DNA of 64,000 bases from Acanthacorydalis orientalis (Eukaryota; Arthropoda; Insecta; Megaloptera; Corydalidae): NCBI GenBank assembly GCA_034766995.1, contig CM068322.1, forward strand, positions 8,853,310-8,917,309. Reading direction: 5' to 3'. The position numbers and the translations under genes are program-made. Under the pieces are notes generated by a model. The model saw nothing but the letters and a program-made list of their open reading frames with translations, had not been told where the DNA came from and did not search any database. Positions 13,916 to 28,002 of this stretch are shown here, piece by piece (the stretch's first letter is position 1; each line of letters begins with the position of its first letter).

Positions 13916-14903
13916 TTATGTGTGTGCGTGTATATGTGTGTGGATTTATTACAATATCTCGCGGTTCCTTTGATCGAATCATCATTAGAAAAGTCCTTTT
14001 GTCTAAATAATTTTTATCTACATATATTTGTACATATAGCACTTTTGAAAAAAGCATATGATCACAGAATTATTTGATACTTATACACTATTAGAATGGA
14101 ATAATGAACATAAAAAAGATGATGATCGATGTATATATTTAAATTTTTGTGCTTCTAGTCGATTTTGTATACATTCTGAGAATTAAAATAAAAAACCTAC
14201 GTACATCCCACGGACGTACATCCTCATATGTAATTTAAATATACTTGCACATATATAATTTATTTATTTATTAAATATGTCATAAAATAAAAATATACTT
14301 TTTTATAGAAAAATATAAAAAATGTCAATGGCAGTGTAAACTAAGCCCGTGATATAAACAGCATAAACTTGTAACTGGTATAAACCTATAACAATATACA
14401 ACGGAATTTTAGTATCATATTTCGCCGCTTAAAATCATATTGATATTAGACATGTGTTACATAGATATAGTTCATACCGTTACTTAGTGAATCTTTATCT
14501 ATGGTTGATATGGCCCATACTAATTTAGGAGGTACGTCGTCCGTACAGTAAGGTTGTCGTTCTTTTCAGACGATGAAAAATTTATTAAGGTAACTCAAGA
14601 TATCATTTCGTTAAACACCAATAATTCTACTTCTTTAATTAAATTTTATTATTTAAGGAAACTGTTTTGAAATTATTTTATTTAAATATGATATTATTTT
14701 CGAATTTCAAAAATTACAAATGTATATATGTACAGGTAATTCAATTTAGGCTTACATACGGAAGCCACATAAAAAACAAATTAAAAAAAATATTATTTTT
14801 TATTTTATTTCGTATTTTAATTCAGTTGTATTTTAGTATTGAATTGAAATACCAAATAAAAAATAACATGATTTTTTAATTTTTGCATCTTTTTAATACT
14901 TTC

Positions 14904-15332
14904 ATATAATAAAAAAATATTGAATTGAAATTTGAAATTTTAACTTTAAAAAAGGCAGAAATGTGTAATTTTCGAGATGATTTTATTTTTAATAAATGCT
15001 AAAATAATTACTGAAATTAGTTATTACATCAAATTAATTATTTTTACGATATGGAATTTAAATATAATTAATGAAACAATGTTTTAAGCCTGAATGTTGA
15101 AGCCTGAATTGAGTCACCTATACAACAAATATCGCATAGTTCCATGCAATATTAAAACATTATTTCATTAATTATATTTGAATTCCATATCGCAAAAATA
15201 ATTAATTTGATGTAATAACTAATTTCAGTAGTTATTTCAGCATTTATTAAAAATAAAATCATCTCGAAAATTACACATTTCTGCCTTTTTTAGTTAAAAT
15301 TTCAAATTTCAATTCAATATTTTTTTTCATAT
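14904..15332. repeat. Long inverted repeat (about 180-bp arms, 66-bp loop)
   Basis: The left arm 14904-15086 matches the reverse complement of 15153-15332 with only a few mismatches and one small indel. The spacer is 15087-15152. No open frame is present. It looks like a foldback-type MITE, but I saw no convincing target-site duplication. A transcript crossing it would form a long hairpin RNA. Confidence 0.9.
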
Positions 15333-16686
15333 TTGTTTCGTTATTAACTATTATCGTGACCTTGCTTGTTCTAAAATATTTATATCAGACAATATTGACA
15401 TATCTTGGTGTAATAAATTCAATATGTTTCTAATATACAATTACGTAATTGCATATTTTCTGAACGTTTTGACGTGTGATTCAATAGTTATTATACTTTT
15501 TAATAAGGAAAGACATTCAATTTTTGAAATCGATAATAGAGATTCGTTCTTGTGTTTGTTCGGACAACGGTTTTATACTACGTAATACTGACGTATAACC
15601 ATTATAATATACTAGATTTTATAGCGCTTCTTATACGCCACTACGTAATTGCATTTCTCGTTTTAGTAGTTTATATTATCTGTTGAAATTCGATAGCTGT
15701 TCTGGTCTTAAGGTAAAAAAATACATTCAGTTTTGAAATTTAATAATTTTATAGATTTAAGGTTGTTAAATCATTAGTTTATCATTTTTTACATACAAAC
15801 TGTAAAATCATGAATTTTGTATTATTGTTTTTGTGATTTTTTCTTCAATATAAATACGTTTTAATAATTTGATTTGGAATAACATAATAATAGAGAAAAT
15901 ATAGAAAGCATACAAAAGAAAGCTGTAGAATCTAATCTAAACCTAATTTAAATTGTTGAATGGAACCAAAACATACTATAAACATAAAATATAACTAAAA
16001 AAAATCTTAATTTAGAAATGTTTTAAATCCATATTTTTTCCTATAAATGTGATTGCCTTCTGCTTTGAGAATACTCAATTACTAACCTTATCTTACATCA
16101 TCTCAAATGTAAATTCATCTTCTCTATGAATACGATTTAAGGTTTAATAAAACTCAGAAAATTCTGCATTTATGGTATCACATACTTTTTGTCGATCACT
16201 ATGTTTCATTTCAGACTTACCTGCTCCGCGCTAACGCTAGTTTGTACATTTTCATTATCCACCACATGAAAAGCAATACCGTTAATTTTTACTTCAAGAG
16301 AGAATTTTTCATTTTTTTTCCTTTAGTTGACAGTAGGCTTCAAAATGGGATATACTTAATTTTTTCTATTTATTTTAAAAAAGTAAGTTCAACACCTTTT
16401 TTGTTCAGAAGGTCCATTACAATTACATATGAACACTATTGGAAATTGTTGTTACATGTGAACACTATTGGGTATGGAAAATTTGATCAATGCATGCTCT
16501 AATCTTTCAAGGCATCTTCAAGTGTGCGAACTCTTATAGTATTACTCTTTCATATTTTTACTTCTTTTTAGGAAAATTATGATTATAGCGTTTTCTTATA
16601 TAAAGGTTTTTAAGAAAGAAATTTAATAATACACAAATTTAAAATTAAATTTAATATGTTCTACATATTAGTTGTTGTAGTGTATT

Positions 16687-16745
16687 GTTAGTTGTCTGTA
16701 GGTTATTCTGAATTTCTAATTCAGAATAACCTACAGACAACTAAC
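16687..16745. repeat. Perfect 26-bp inverted repeat, 7-nt loop
   Basis: Arms 16687-16712 and 16720-16745 are exact reverse complements around the loop TTTCTAA. No T-rich tail or gene context suggests a terminator, so its function is unknown. Confidence 0.93.
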
Positions 16746-17435
16746 ATTTCTATAATTGTTATCGATGACAGCATATTTCCGCGAGTAACATTCTAACGAA
16801 AGCTTATACATGTGCCTCGCATAATTAAGATTATCCTTTCGAAGAGGCTGTTCTCATGCGAAAAACAATAATATTCGCATTGATTCTCTACTACGCAGAT
16901 GTGGATATTACCACAGAAATATACGGCCTTCTAAGAGTGTTCATTACGGCATTTAATGTGATATGATATATTTGTTGTTTTTAGTCTGATTTTATCTTAC
17001 TATTATTATTTATTAAATATACCATTAAATGATGAAAGGATCAGATTGTTGGAAGGTGTTTAATTCATTGAATTAAAATCGTAAATTTGCGTAATATATT
17101 TTTTTTCAAATAAGTACAAGTGGAAACCAAATGCCCATGAATTCTGGAATGATAATAATTTCTAATTATTCTAAATATTAATGAACAAGTTCAAAAATGC
17201 TTCTTTTAAGTGTGCCTCTATATAAAATATATTTTTGAGTTTTTATTTTGAAATATTAATCATATATTGAGTACAAATATTTATTTTTTAGGTAATCTTG
17301 TAGAATTTGAAGTTATTAATGTATGTTGAAATTCTTAATACAAGAATAGAGTAGATGAAAGATTTTAGTAGTGAAATAAGCCAGAATATTCTAATTAACA
17401 TCTAAGTTTCATCAAACTCTTTCATGTAAACAAGA

Positions 17436-17479
17436 AATTATATTTTGTAGTAAATAGTAATTTACTACAAAATATAATT
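17436..17479. repeat. Perfect 19-bp inverted repeat, 6-nt loop
   Basis: Arms 17436-17454 and 17461-17479 pair exactly around TAGTAA. The arms are AT-rich and include TTTGTAGTAAA. Confidence 0.9.
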
Positions 17480-18629
17480 ACATTATTTAAAATATATCGA
17501 AAAAAATACATTTGGTAGTATTTAAAATAATGACTCAAAAACGTTTAAATATGTGGAATGATACGTTTTTTTAAGTAAACTAGAAGAAATAGCGATAAAT
17601 TAAAAATATTTTAAAAGAAGAAACTATAAAATTTGAAGAAATAATTAGTTAAAATTATTATTCCAAGGAATGTGAAATGAAGTATTTCGTTTTATTACCA
17701 GATAATGTTTCTTAAATAACAAGTTAAGTATTGTTTATAACTAAATAACATTCTATTTACTTTAAAATCTAAAAGTATAAAAAGTTAGTATATGAAATAT
17801 TTTAAATAATTAATCTATATACTTAATTATTTTATTAATTAATTCCTATTTCTTAGGTAAATTGTAATTTCATGTGTGTATTGTACTGAAGAATTTCTGT
17901 TAATACCCATGATAAATCTACTAATATGTTTGGTGAATCTAAACTATTGAATTGAAAAATCAGAGGGTTCAAAATGTTATCGTATGGATTATCTATGAAA
18001 ATTTCATTGGAGTACCTGTTTGATAAATGTAAGTGATATTTTTATAGCTTTTATTTTATGCTTTGTTAATTTTAATTTTACCAATAAACATTTTAATTTA
18101 AACTTTGCTAATAAAAACATGAACTCAATATTTAAATTCCCAAAAGAAATTATTTATTACTCATAACTAAACTGAATATAGAATTAAGTAAAAAAAATTA
18201 ATATGGCATATAAATTACAAAATTTTATTAAAAAGTAATAATCATAGATACAAACTCTCGTAATAAATTTATAATAGTGAATAAAGGTAATAACGATTTC
18301 TAAAATACTAATTATGTGTAAAAAAATGTTAATTATTTAAATAATACTCAAATAAAAGTACTATTAAAAAAGACATTAACTACATAAAAGTAAGTTCAAA
18401 AATGTTCAATATTATGAATATTTAAATATTTTCTTAATTATTTTAATACGATGTATTTAAATAATAAATTTGTAATTACAATATAATAGAAATAATTCAT
18501 ATACAATATTAAAATATATTTAATTTTAATTTTTTGAAAGTATTAGTGGGTTCTTCACTCTACTCTCTACGCTATCCGACCCCCCGGGGGCTTCCCCTCG
18601 CTCGTATCGCATATATTCGCTCAATATCC

Positions 18630-18635
<6 letters not shown>

Positions 18636-18703
<68 letters not shown>
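18636..18703. repeat. (TA)n microsatellite abutting a mariner end
   Basis: About 68 bp of TA ending exactly where the mariner terminal repeat begins at 18704. The segment just to its left (18540-18630) is an isolated GC-rich patch containing a CCCCCGGGGG run that I cannot identify. Confidence 0.9.
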
Positions 18704-18704
<1 letters not shown>

Positions 18705-19140
18705 GAGGTCAGACAATTAAGTAATGCGACAAAATTCAAAAATCGAGTATATTTAAAAATTAAGGTACATCGCTGCGATCCCCTTCAAAGTAGTCCCCTC
18801 CCGCATCTGTACACTTATTCCAGCGAGTTTTCCAGTTTTCGTAACAATTCTGGAACACTTCTTGTGGGACCTCTCCGAGTACCCTCGTCACAGATTCTTG
18901 GATATCTTCAACGGAGTCAAAATGTCAACCTTTGACGAATTTTTTCATATGGGGGAATAGGAAAAAGTCACAGGGTGACATGTCCGGTGAATAGGGCGGT
19001 TGTGGTAACGTTGCGATGCCTTTAGACGCCAAAAACTGAGAGACACTGAACGCACTGTGACAGGGACACGGATTTTTTTCCGTAAAAATATCCAGTATTC
19101 ATTATATTGAACAATGTGAATAAGCCAGGAACCTACTTTT
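18704..19140 (-). mobile_element. 5'-truncated mariner element, transposase C-terminal part, dead
   Basis: The reverse strand encodes the C-terminal third of a DD34D mariner transposase: CHSAFSVSQFLASKGIATLP, then YSPDMSPCDFFLFP, whose CD holds the third catalytic aspartate, then a C-terminal WKTRWNKCTDAGGDYFEGD. An in-frame TGA follows FVKG. The expected HHDNAP motif is broken by unrelated sequence between GSWLIH and PCHSAF. The terminal repeat starts CGAGGTCAGACAATTAAG at 18704 after a TA. The N-terminal half is not found and the right boundary is uncertain. Confidence 0.85.
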
Positions 19141-20654
19141 GAAAATAGTATCGAAGCATTGTAACAAAGCACGTCAGCATGTTATATAATTCACTCCTTG
19201 CTTCGACCTCGAGTCGACCGGCTTGTTACGATCGGTGCGAGGAGCGCAACGCATTTCCGTATTTGGTGCCGCACGTGTAACACATCATTCATAAATTTTC
19301 CTGTATGGTCATACTTAATTGGTAAATAATTGTAGTTTTTCGATTGAATTTTTTAAATATATATTTAAAACTAACTAAATTAAAAACATTTAACTATTTT
19401 TTATCACATTTTCAAAATAATTTTGCGTTTTTCAATATTTTTCGAAAATATTTTATCAGTCGATATACTCGTATGTATATATACTTGAAAAAAATATTTC
19501 TTTCCATTTTATTATATTAGAAACATCTAATACTATATTCAAAATTTAAGAATTCATTTACACATTCATTTCACTTTATAGAATATTTTACGATTATGAA
19601 TTTTATTTATTTTATCAAATTAGAAGTATTTAATAATTTATCTCAAATGTTATTCATTTTTCTTACTTTTCTGTAATATTTCATGATTTTGGATAAATAA
19701 TAATAGTCTTATTTTCTTTTTTTATTGTATTAAATTAGAAATACTTAAAAAAAAACAATATTTTTCAAGTAATATTCTTCTATGTTTAATAATATTTCAT
19801 GTATTTTTTTTGTATGAAAATATATAGTATTTATTATTATTAAATTATTGTTAATAATATTGAACACTATATTAATAAAAGTATTTATTATTGTAAATAT
19901 GATGAAAAGAAAGATTGGCTGCATCTGTTCGTTATGTAATTTCTTTTGTTAGAATACTGTTTTCTCTACTTTATAGTCGTAAAGTGTTTTACGTAACTCC
20001 CCCTTCACTATACCTACTACGTGTTACAACTTGTGTCAACTTGCCTTCCATTTAGAGGTTATTTCTACTTTGCTAGTGGAAGCCGAACGTTCGAGATGTA
20101 TAGTTAAGTTTTATTTTTATATATCATCGTTTTTAATTGGTAATAAGTATTATTTTTTCATTAGAAATATTAAAATTAGGTACATTTAATAATTTATGGA
20201 GATTATTTGTGGTTATTGAATAATTATTTTGCATTCTGTATTATTTTTGTATATTTTACCATTTTGTACACATGTATGTGTGTGTGTATATATATATATG
20301 CACACACACACGCACGTGGGTACACACATACACACACCCACACACACACGCATGTGGGTGCACACACACACACACACGCACGTGGGTGCACACACACATA
20401 CACGTGGATATACATATATATACACATGGCTCGATTTCTTTTTCCTTATTTTTTTCTTATTTGAAAGTTTAGTAATTCAGTAATTATTTTGTGATATTTT
20501 GTTTTTCAATATTATTTATAATTTTAAATAGTTACTGCATTTCCTTTTTTATTTTAATATTTTTTTTTAATTTAAAAATTGAATAAATTACTAATTATTT
20601 TACAATATTTGTTTTCCTAAAATATTTTACAATCTCAAATTACTAAATACTCAT
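19141..20654. other. Gene-free AT-rich stretch
   Basis: No coding homology. A GC-richer patch at about 19,190-19,290 may be an altered remnant of the adjacent mariner, but I could not align it. A CA/GT-rich minisatellite is annotated separately. Confidence 0.55.
20270..20425. repeat. CA-rich minisatellite
   Basis: Imperfect units of about 28-34 bp containing CGCACGTGGGT or CGCATGTGGGT, separated by CA runs. CACGTG-like E-box words arise here by chance from the repeat. Confidence 0.85.
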
Positions 20655-21135
20655 ATAATTGTACTCGTTTCTGACATAACGTTCATTGCGTTCACTGGAA
20701 GACCTTTAGTGCTTAACCAGTACCTAGTTTCCTATAGAAACTGTTTTTGTAGTGTGTACAGCCACTCATGCATCATCTGTTGCACTTCTTCATTTAATCT
20801 AAAAGATTTTTCATCTAGTACTTCTTTGACTGGTCTAAAGAGATGGTAATCACTCTGAGTGAAGTTTGTTGAATATGGTACATGAAGAAGATACTCTGCA
20901 GCAGTTTCTCGATGGTTACTACCGTTACTCAGGCAGTATGGACTCGAGCATTGTCATGTTGTAACAAGACATTGATACCTAGAACTGTTTGTCGTTTGGA
21001 CTTGGCTATTTATTGGAGATGATTTCTGGTGATGATTTCTTTCTCTACTCCATACATGCTCATGAAGTGGTAACGACCATTGAGAAACTGTATTTTTTCT
21101 TTCCCATCTGCCATACTTGCTAGACGTCATTCCAT
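20655..21135 (-). mobile_element. Mariner fragment of a second subfamily, dead
   Basis: On the reverse strand, shifted frames give IAKSKRQTVLGINVLLQHDNARVHTA-like sequence (the HDNAR aspartate is the second catalytic residue), VTIEKLLQ, then SDYHLFRPVKEVLDE and SFRLNEEVQQMMHEWL. These match the transposase core and C-terminus of mariners with the HDNAR and SDYHLF signatures. Frameshifts and stops make it non-functional. Neither terminal repeat was found. It differs in sequence from the copy at 18.7 kb. Confidence 0.75.
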
Positions 21136-21359
21136 GTGATTACCATCTCTTTCGACTAGTAAGAGGCAATGATCAGAATGAAGTTCTTTAAAGTTGAATG
21201 AAGAAGTGCGAAGGGTGGTGCAGGAGTTGCTAAGCTCATGATCGGAAGACTTCATAAAGGAATCCAAGCACTAGTTGAACATTAGAGAACTTGTTGAACA
21301 AAATAGACTGTTGGAAGATAGTGCAATTATATACCTCCTTGCAATACATAATGAAATAA

Positions 21360-21422
<63 letters not shown>
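21360..21422. repeat. (TA)n microsatellite
   Basis: A pure TA run of about 63 bp. Confidence 0.95.
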
Positions 21423-21427
<5 letters not shown>

Positions 21428-22275
21428 TGAGACATAAAAATTAAATGTACTAAAAACACTTCTGTATGTTGCATGGTAAAGCAGCAATGGATGTTGTTGG
21501 TGATGTAGAACTGGGAGTCAATTATAATTCCAAATCAACAAGAGATCCTTTGACTGAATCTGTACATCTTGCCACTGGACTTTGAGCTTATATCACTAGG
21601 CCTCAACTTTCATCAGATCACCATGTTTGAGTGGTAAAAATTGCCATATTTTTACATTAAAGTTGAACATTTAGATAGAATGAAATTAGAAATTTATTAA
21701 TAATTTATTAACAACTTTTAGAATTATTTTATATTCATTATTTTTTTTAGAATCATTACCATCATGGATGAATATTTAAGTATAGAGTAGTTTTGTTTAA
21801 TTCAAATTAAATTTGATATATTGTTTTTTTTAATTACTCTAAAATACATTTCTTTTAATTCTAATTTGTTATATATGTTCTTCTGATTACTGAAGAGGAT
21901 TTGAAGATTTATTGCAAAACGATATATATTTCTAACATAACGCGTTAGAAGCACTAAAGCAACGTTAAAACCTTGTGATCGAAGAAAATTAGTGATTGAT
22001 AACAAATCATAAAATTAGTTTTCAGTTATTTAAATATAAGTGCCTTGGGGTTTTGTATTGTGATCGCCCGATCACTTTCTGTTAATTGATAAAAATCTTA
22101 GTGAATTCTTCAAATTCATTTTAAGATTGTCCGTGAGTACGAACCAGATGTCTAATAAACGTAAGGCTGGGATTGCGTTAAGGGTACAGGATATTTTGGT
22201 TTCACCTCTAGATAGTACTTAAGCGATCGTCCCCTTTGCTAACTATAACCGTCTACGTTTTCGCCATCGAAAAGC

Positions 22276-22297
22276 CCTCGAACCTGGAGGTTCGAGG
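22276..22297. repeat. 9-bp perfect hairpin CCTCGAACC/GGTTCGAGG
   Basis: Arms 22276-22284 and 22289-22297 around a TGGA loop. The arm word GGTTCGA recalls a tRNA B-box, but no A-box or cloverleaf can be drawn around it. A second hairpin, GTGAGACA/TGTCTCAC, lies at 22362-22382. Confidence 0.7.
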
Positions 22298-25200
22298 CAA
22301 TCTGTTCGTTTTGTCCTTTTTTTCAGGGTTTTTGTGTTTTGTTTTCCCTAACCTTTATTTTGTGAGACACTTTTTGTCTCACTTCTCACTTGTGCTTTAG
22401 ATTAGACTTTAGAGTAGGATTTTATGAGAGCGCACTTTTTTCGTGTAGCTTAGGTTTTTGACAAGGGTTTCAGGTTTCTTCGAGAACCACATCCATATTC
22501 TTCGATGACATCACGAAAACGTACATTCGCTTGAGAAGTGCAGAGCGTTGGGTGAGAGTAGCGGGCTAGCACGTGGCTGGGGTATCCCCGGGCCTGTAAT
22601 CCTACACGGGTGTTACTCGGATGCTCCGTGCTTTGCTCGTAGTTTTAAATTTATCTATACTCAGTTTTTTAACATTTTGTTACTGTGGTAGGGTTTATTC
22701 TGAAAATGTTTCACTAAACAGTAAACAGTACTGAACAGTAAACATTGTGGTTGACTCAACATGAACCACACTATTTGAATCATGGTTGTAGTTATTGATG
22801 TATATTGCACATCATATGTGTAGTCAGAGGATACTGTTATAACAATATATTTTGTAAAATGATAAATGTTTAACATTCCACATCGAGTATTTAACACAAA
22901 CATAACATTAAAAGTTCGCACAATTCATTAAATCTTAAAATAATTTTATCGCACTACTCTATACTTCGAAACGAACGTTTGAAGATCGTCAGACCGATGT
23001 GGATAATAAACATAACGTAATAGTGGCATAAGAAAGTAAGAAAAAATAAATACACGATTCATTACTTACACTGTGGTTAAAAATCATAAATTTTCAGATG
23101 CTTTTGATACCAAACGGATCCAATTTCTCATAAAGATTGTGAATACATTGCACTGAAATGTATATCTACTGCAGGATTTGTATGACAAGAAGTTAAAAAT
23201 GTTAAGGAAAAAAGTTAAAATATAAAATACTATTTTTAAATATACATATATAAACATTTGTAGTAATATTTTGTTCTAGGTACTAAATTATTAGTTTCAG
23301 CATTGTACGAAGGGTACGATGGATCAAATTTCAGATTCCGAACAAGATTTACTAAATTATATAGTCTTGGTGCTTGTATAGAATAATGTAGTCTTCTACC
23401 CTGTCTTCATTTGAAAAGTGTAAGTTTTCATTTGAAAATCTAATTGTTAAAAAATAAATATGTAGCTTAAAATTGAAATGTGAACATACTTTTAATAATT
23501 ATAAAGTAATAATCAAAAAACTTGAGAATATTAACTAATAAATTTTTATGTTCCATCAGGAATTGTTTCTCATCGCAGAATTTATGAATAATAGATGAAT
23601 AAAATAACCAACAGATACAATTCAGAGGTGTTGCAGTTAATTAACCAGAAACTAAAGCACTGTATGGCAAAGTAAGTTTTCTCTTTTAAAATTTCAAATT
23701 TCATTACGAAAGTAAACAGTTCATTTAAATAAAATAATCGTGGAAACTTGATATTAACTTCGTGATTTTTTTTAAAAAAAACCCTTTTTTGTGAAGTATT
23801 TAAATTCCTTAATTTTATTAAATATTTAGATTTTTTTGTTTCATGTATTTTGATTGTTCTAAAATTAACATAATTTCTCTAATATTCAATTTATATCAAA
23901 CAACACTTTAATTTCATTCAATAATAAATATACAGATTTTTCAATTATATCACTATATTTCAGAATTTGTTTTTAAAAAATATATTTTTTTTTCTTTGTT
24001 GCTATTGTTGAAATGTTAATTTTTTGTTTAATTTTGATTTCATTTGTGTATTTGTTTAATATATAAATTTTTTTCTCAATAATAATTTTACTTTAATAAT
24101 AGATTAAATAATTAGTCTAATACATTTTAATTTTTAATTATATTTTGATAAAAATGAATTTATTACCATTAGTAAACTTTCTTGATATTATGTTCATTAT
24201 AATAGTTGAAATTAATTAATATTTTTATTAAATGTACAATTTGATTTTAAAGTGTAATTTTAACTTTCAAATTTGTATTGGTAATCAGAAATATATATAT
24301 TTTTTAATTAAATTATTTAATATTGGAAATAAATTTTCATTCCAACAACAATTTATATCAAATCACATTTTTTCATTTCTTTCATTCAATAACACATATG
24401 CAGATGTTTCATTTGCGATATTTTTAATATATTTTTTTTACACTCCTTATTAAAAGAAAAAAATTATATTGTTCTTTTGCTGTTAAAATATTTTTTCCCT
24501 TTATTTTTATTGTTTAAATTTGATTCTATTTTAAGTATATTTTTTTTTAATCTGGAAATTAAAATTTCTGCATTAACAGCTTACGATTAACAAGAAAGTA
24601 CATTATTAGTCTAATTTAATAATTTTAATTTGATGTAAATTAACTTATCATTTATAAACTTTTTTGGTATTATATACAATAATTGAAATTATTCTAGTTT
24701 TTTTTTATTAAATTTTATTTCAAAAGAGTATTTTATAAAATCATTTTGAATTCGAATTGACTTAACAATTTGAGGAAATAAAAATTGTAAATAAGCTAGC
24801 ATATAGTAAAAATTTGAGATTTGTCTTTCTGATATTTAATAATGAAAATATATACAGAAAATAGTTTCATATTTAAACATTACTTTTTTATTTTTACTTT
24901 TTTTACATTTTTATTTAATTTTTTTTCTTCAACGTTTTTCCATTTAATAGTTAAATCTATTTGCACAAATTATGTTAGCACCAAATGATTTGATAAAAAA
25001 TCTGATTATTTTTCACTAATAAATTTTAAATATTTATAAATTATGTTGATATTAATTTATTTTTTTTGTATTGTTCATTCTTAAAAGTATTTTTTATCAA
25101 CAAGTAATTATTATTGTTAAATGTTAATTTTTCAATGCGTTTCTCCTAGTATTTAATTTTCATTCATTTAAGACTGTATTTAGTTAACATAATTGTTTTT

Positions 25201-26009
25201 ATTCATCTAATAATTTGAACTTTTAGTTTTTCTTATGAACATCTTTTTTTTATTTTAAACATTTATATATATTTAAATAATTGTAATTTTTACATATACC
25301 TTTGATTTGAATTTATATTTAAATATTTCTTCTGCAAAATTTATACTATTAGCGTATCACTAATTTTTTTTTAAGTCTTATTTCAATAATTTAATGTAAA
25401 TTCTATTTTCACAATTTATATATATATATATCTATATATATACACACATTTTTGCTATATTATTTGATGATAATGATTATACTTTTAATATTTTTTTATT
25501 TCTTTTATATCTTTCATTTAAACAATTGCTGCATTTTTTAGAAATTTAATTCCAATCTATTGAAATGATTTCTGCAAAACTTTTTTTTAATATTTCATTA
25601 AATTTAATTCAGTGTTTTTGAAACATTTTATCAACAATAATTATAAAGCAAATTTTATTTCTTTTCGTCCATTTTTGGTGGTATATATTTTCATAGTGAT
25701 ACTTTTAATAATATATATAAATTTTTTTATAATAGTCTGATTATTAACAATATATTGATGATAATAATAATATTGTTGAATATTATAGTTTAGTTTCTAA
25801 ATAATTATTGTAAAAAGTATTTACTAATATAAAAAAAAATATTTTTGAAAATTTTAAATTGGACCTTCATAAAATGTATTTTGTATTTCTTTGAATTTAA
25901 AGTATTTATCAAAAATCAAACACGAGAATTTTCATGACTGGAAAATGCATGAAAGTTGGTAAACATTTCTATTTTTAAAATGTTATTTTATTTTCAGTTA
26001 ATTAACAAG

Positions 26010-26013
<4 letters not shown>

Positions 26014-26075
<62 letters not shown>
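26014..26075. repeat. (TA)n microsatellite
   Basis: A pure TA run of about 62 bp. Confidence 0.95.
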
Positions 26076-26076
<1 letters not shown>

Positions 26077-27030
26077 CAATTCTATATATTTTGGAGTTTT
26101 ATATGATTTTCAATGATGAATATTATTGTAAAAACTCTAATTTTTTTATTTCGTAATTTTATCTTTATTCAATTTTAATTTCTAGTTTTTATTGTATTTC
26201 ACATTTTTTAGAACTTTATTTGATGAAACTGATTTCTATTTTAACATTTTTATAGTTTCATTACTTTAAATTGTTTTTAATACTTTTTGAATGCATAACA
26301 CTTATAATATTCCTTTCTAGATTTTTATATTTCCAATAACTTATCAGATTTAATAACATTTTTGTTTTAATATTTAGTATTAAAAATATTTTTTTTAATT
26401 TTTCATATATTTAAAAATATGTTTACTAGTTCAGTATTCTATTTTAAATATTTGCTATTGGTGATTAAATTTTTCTTTTTAAATTCAATACATTTTTAAA
26501 AAATATATTTTAAAAAAAATCTACGTTCATAAAATAACCATTTTTTATATTATTATTTTAACATTAATTGTAAATTAGTAATTAATGTTTTTATTCATTA
26601 ATTTGATTTATTTTTACTTTTTTAAATGTTAAATTTTCTGTTATCGTACCAATTTGTTTGCTTTTACATTAATTTTAAATATTTTTCAATTTTATTAGTT
26701 CAGGATTGAAATTACATTTGAATTTATGAATATTATTTTTATTATTTGTTATACTATTTGTCAAAATTTTTGAAATATCATTGTATACTTTTAACGAATA
26801 TATTAATATCAAAATGATAAATAATTTAGAAATTTGTGTTCATTGTTTTTGATTTTAAAAAATAGGTAGTAATTTGAAATCAGTTAATTTTTATGCAGTA
26901 AATTGGTTTATATTTTTATTAATTATTTGATTAATAAATTGTTTTTATTTTGATTAATTGAAAACATTTCTAAAAATCATATAGAATTATATGTATCGTA
27001 AATACTTTTTCCATTCGTTGATAAGAAAAT

Positions 27031-27072
<42 letters not shown>

Positions 27073-27932
27073 TATGTATGTGTGTACATGCAATGTGTGC
27101 ATTTAAAAATATGTACAAGTGCTAATTTTATATAATTTTTTCCACATGTAATATTTTAATTACTGGTTAACTGTTAAAACATTCCTTAGTATTGAACTTA
27201 GTATTTTTTCCTTGTCTTTTATTTTGCTTTATTTTAAATTATATTTTTATTCTATTGAGTATTCGAAAAACTGATTTTTTCTTTTACTCCATTAATAATA
27301 GAAACAAATCTAAAATAGTTTTTAAAAAACGTTAAAAATTGAAAGAAATATTAAAATGTTCAAATATTCTGTTAAATAATCGAAATAAATATATATTTTA
27401 TTTATTTTAACCCACAATACATATAAAATATCTCTATATTTTTATTTTCTATTTTGTTTTGATAAATTCATTTAATTAATTTGGTCACATTTACATGTTA
27501 CAGTAGTAATATAATTTTCTAAAGAAAATAACATGTTGAAAAATTGTTCAAATTATTAAAATGCTTTAATATTTTTTAATTTCACTGAATTTCACTTATT
27601 TAAATTATATACTAAGCTAATTGTTACTTTTTTGTAAAAAAAAATAATTTATTACTTCTAAACTATATTATTTAGTAAAAATTTTAATTTACTTGGTTAT
27701 ATTTAAATATATTGAAATATGTTTAGATCATACTTTATTCATATTATTGATACTTTAAAACTTAATTATTTATTTCAAAATTAATTTGTTTCAAGAAGTA
27801 AATTTCCATAACTCTAGTTTGTATTAATGACTTCTTAATATTTAATTAGTTTTAATAATTTTCATTTCAACAATATTTCAAGTATTAAAATAATTAGTAA
27901 TTTTTTCAACATGTATAGTTTTTATATAAAAC

Positions 27933-27933
<1 letters not shown>

Positions 27934-27996
<63 letters not shown>
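27934..27996. repeat. (TA)n microsatellite
   Basis: A pure TA run of about 63 bp. Confidence 0.95.

Positions 27997-28002
<6 letters not shown>

Larger units (their letters stand above)
21136..23880. other. Gene-free stretch with an unexplained GC-richer block
   Basis: Mostly AT-rich. The block at 22,120-22,640 has clearly higher GC and complexity, contains two perfect short hairpins, and has no convincing frame. Sequence at 21,140-21,240 may be further decayed transposon. Confidence 0.5.

Noticed and set aside
18534..18935. Plus-strand 133-codon frame across the TA array and mariner
   Set aside because: It joins a GC patch, a TA repeat and the antisense of the transposase; the real coding sense there is minus.
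22276..22297. tRNA gene around the GGTTCGAGG hairpin
   Set aside because: No acceptor stem, D-arm or anticodon arm can be placed around it; it is a simple hairpin.
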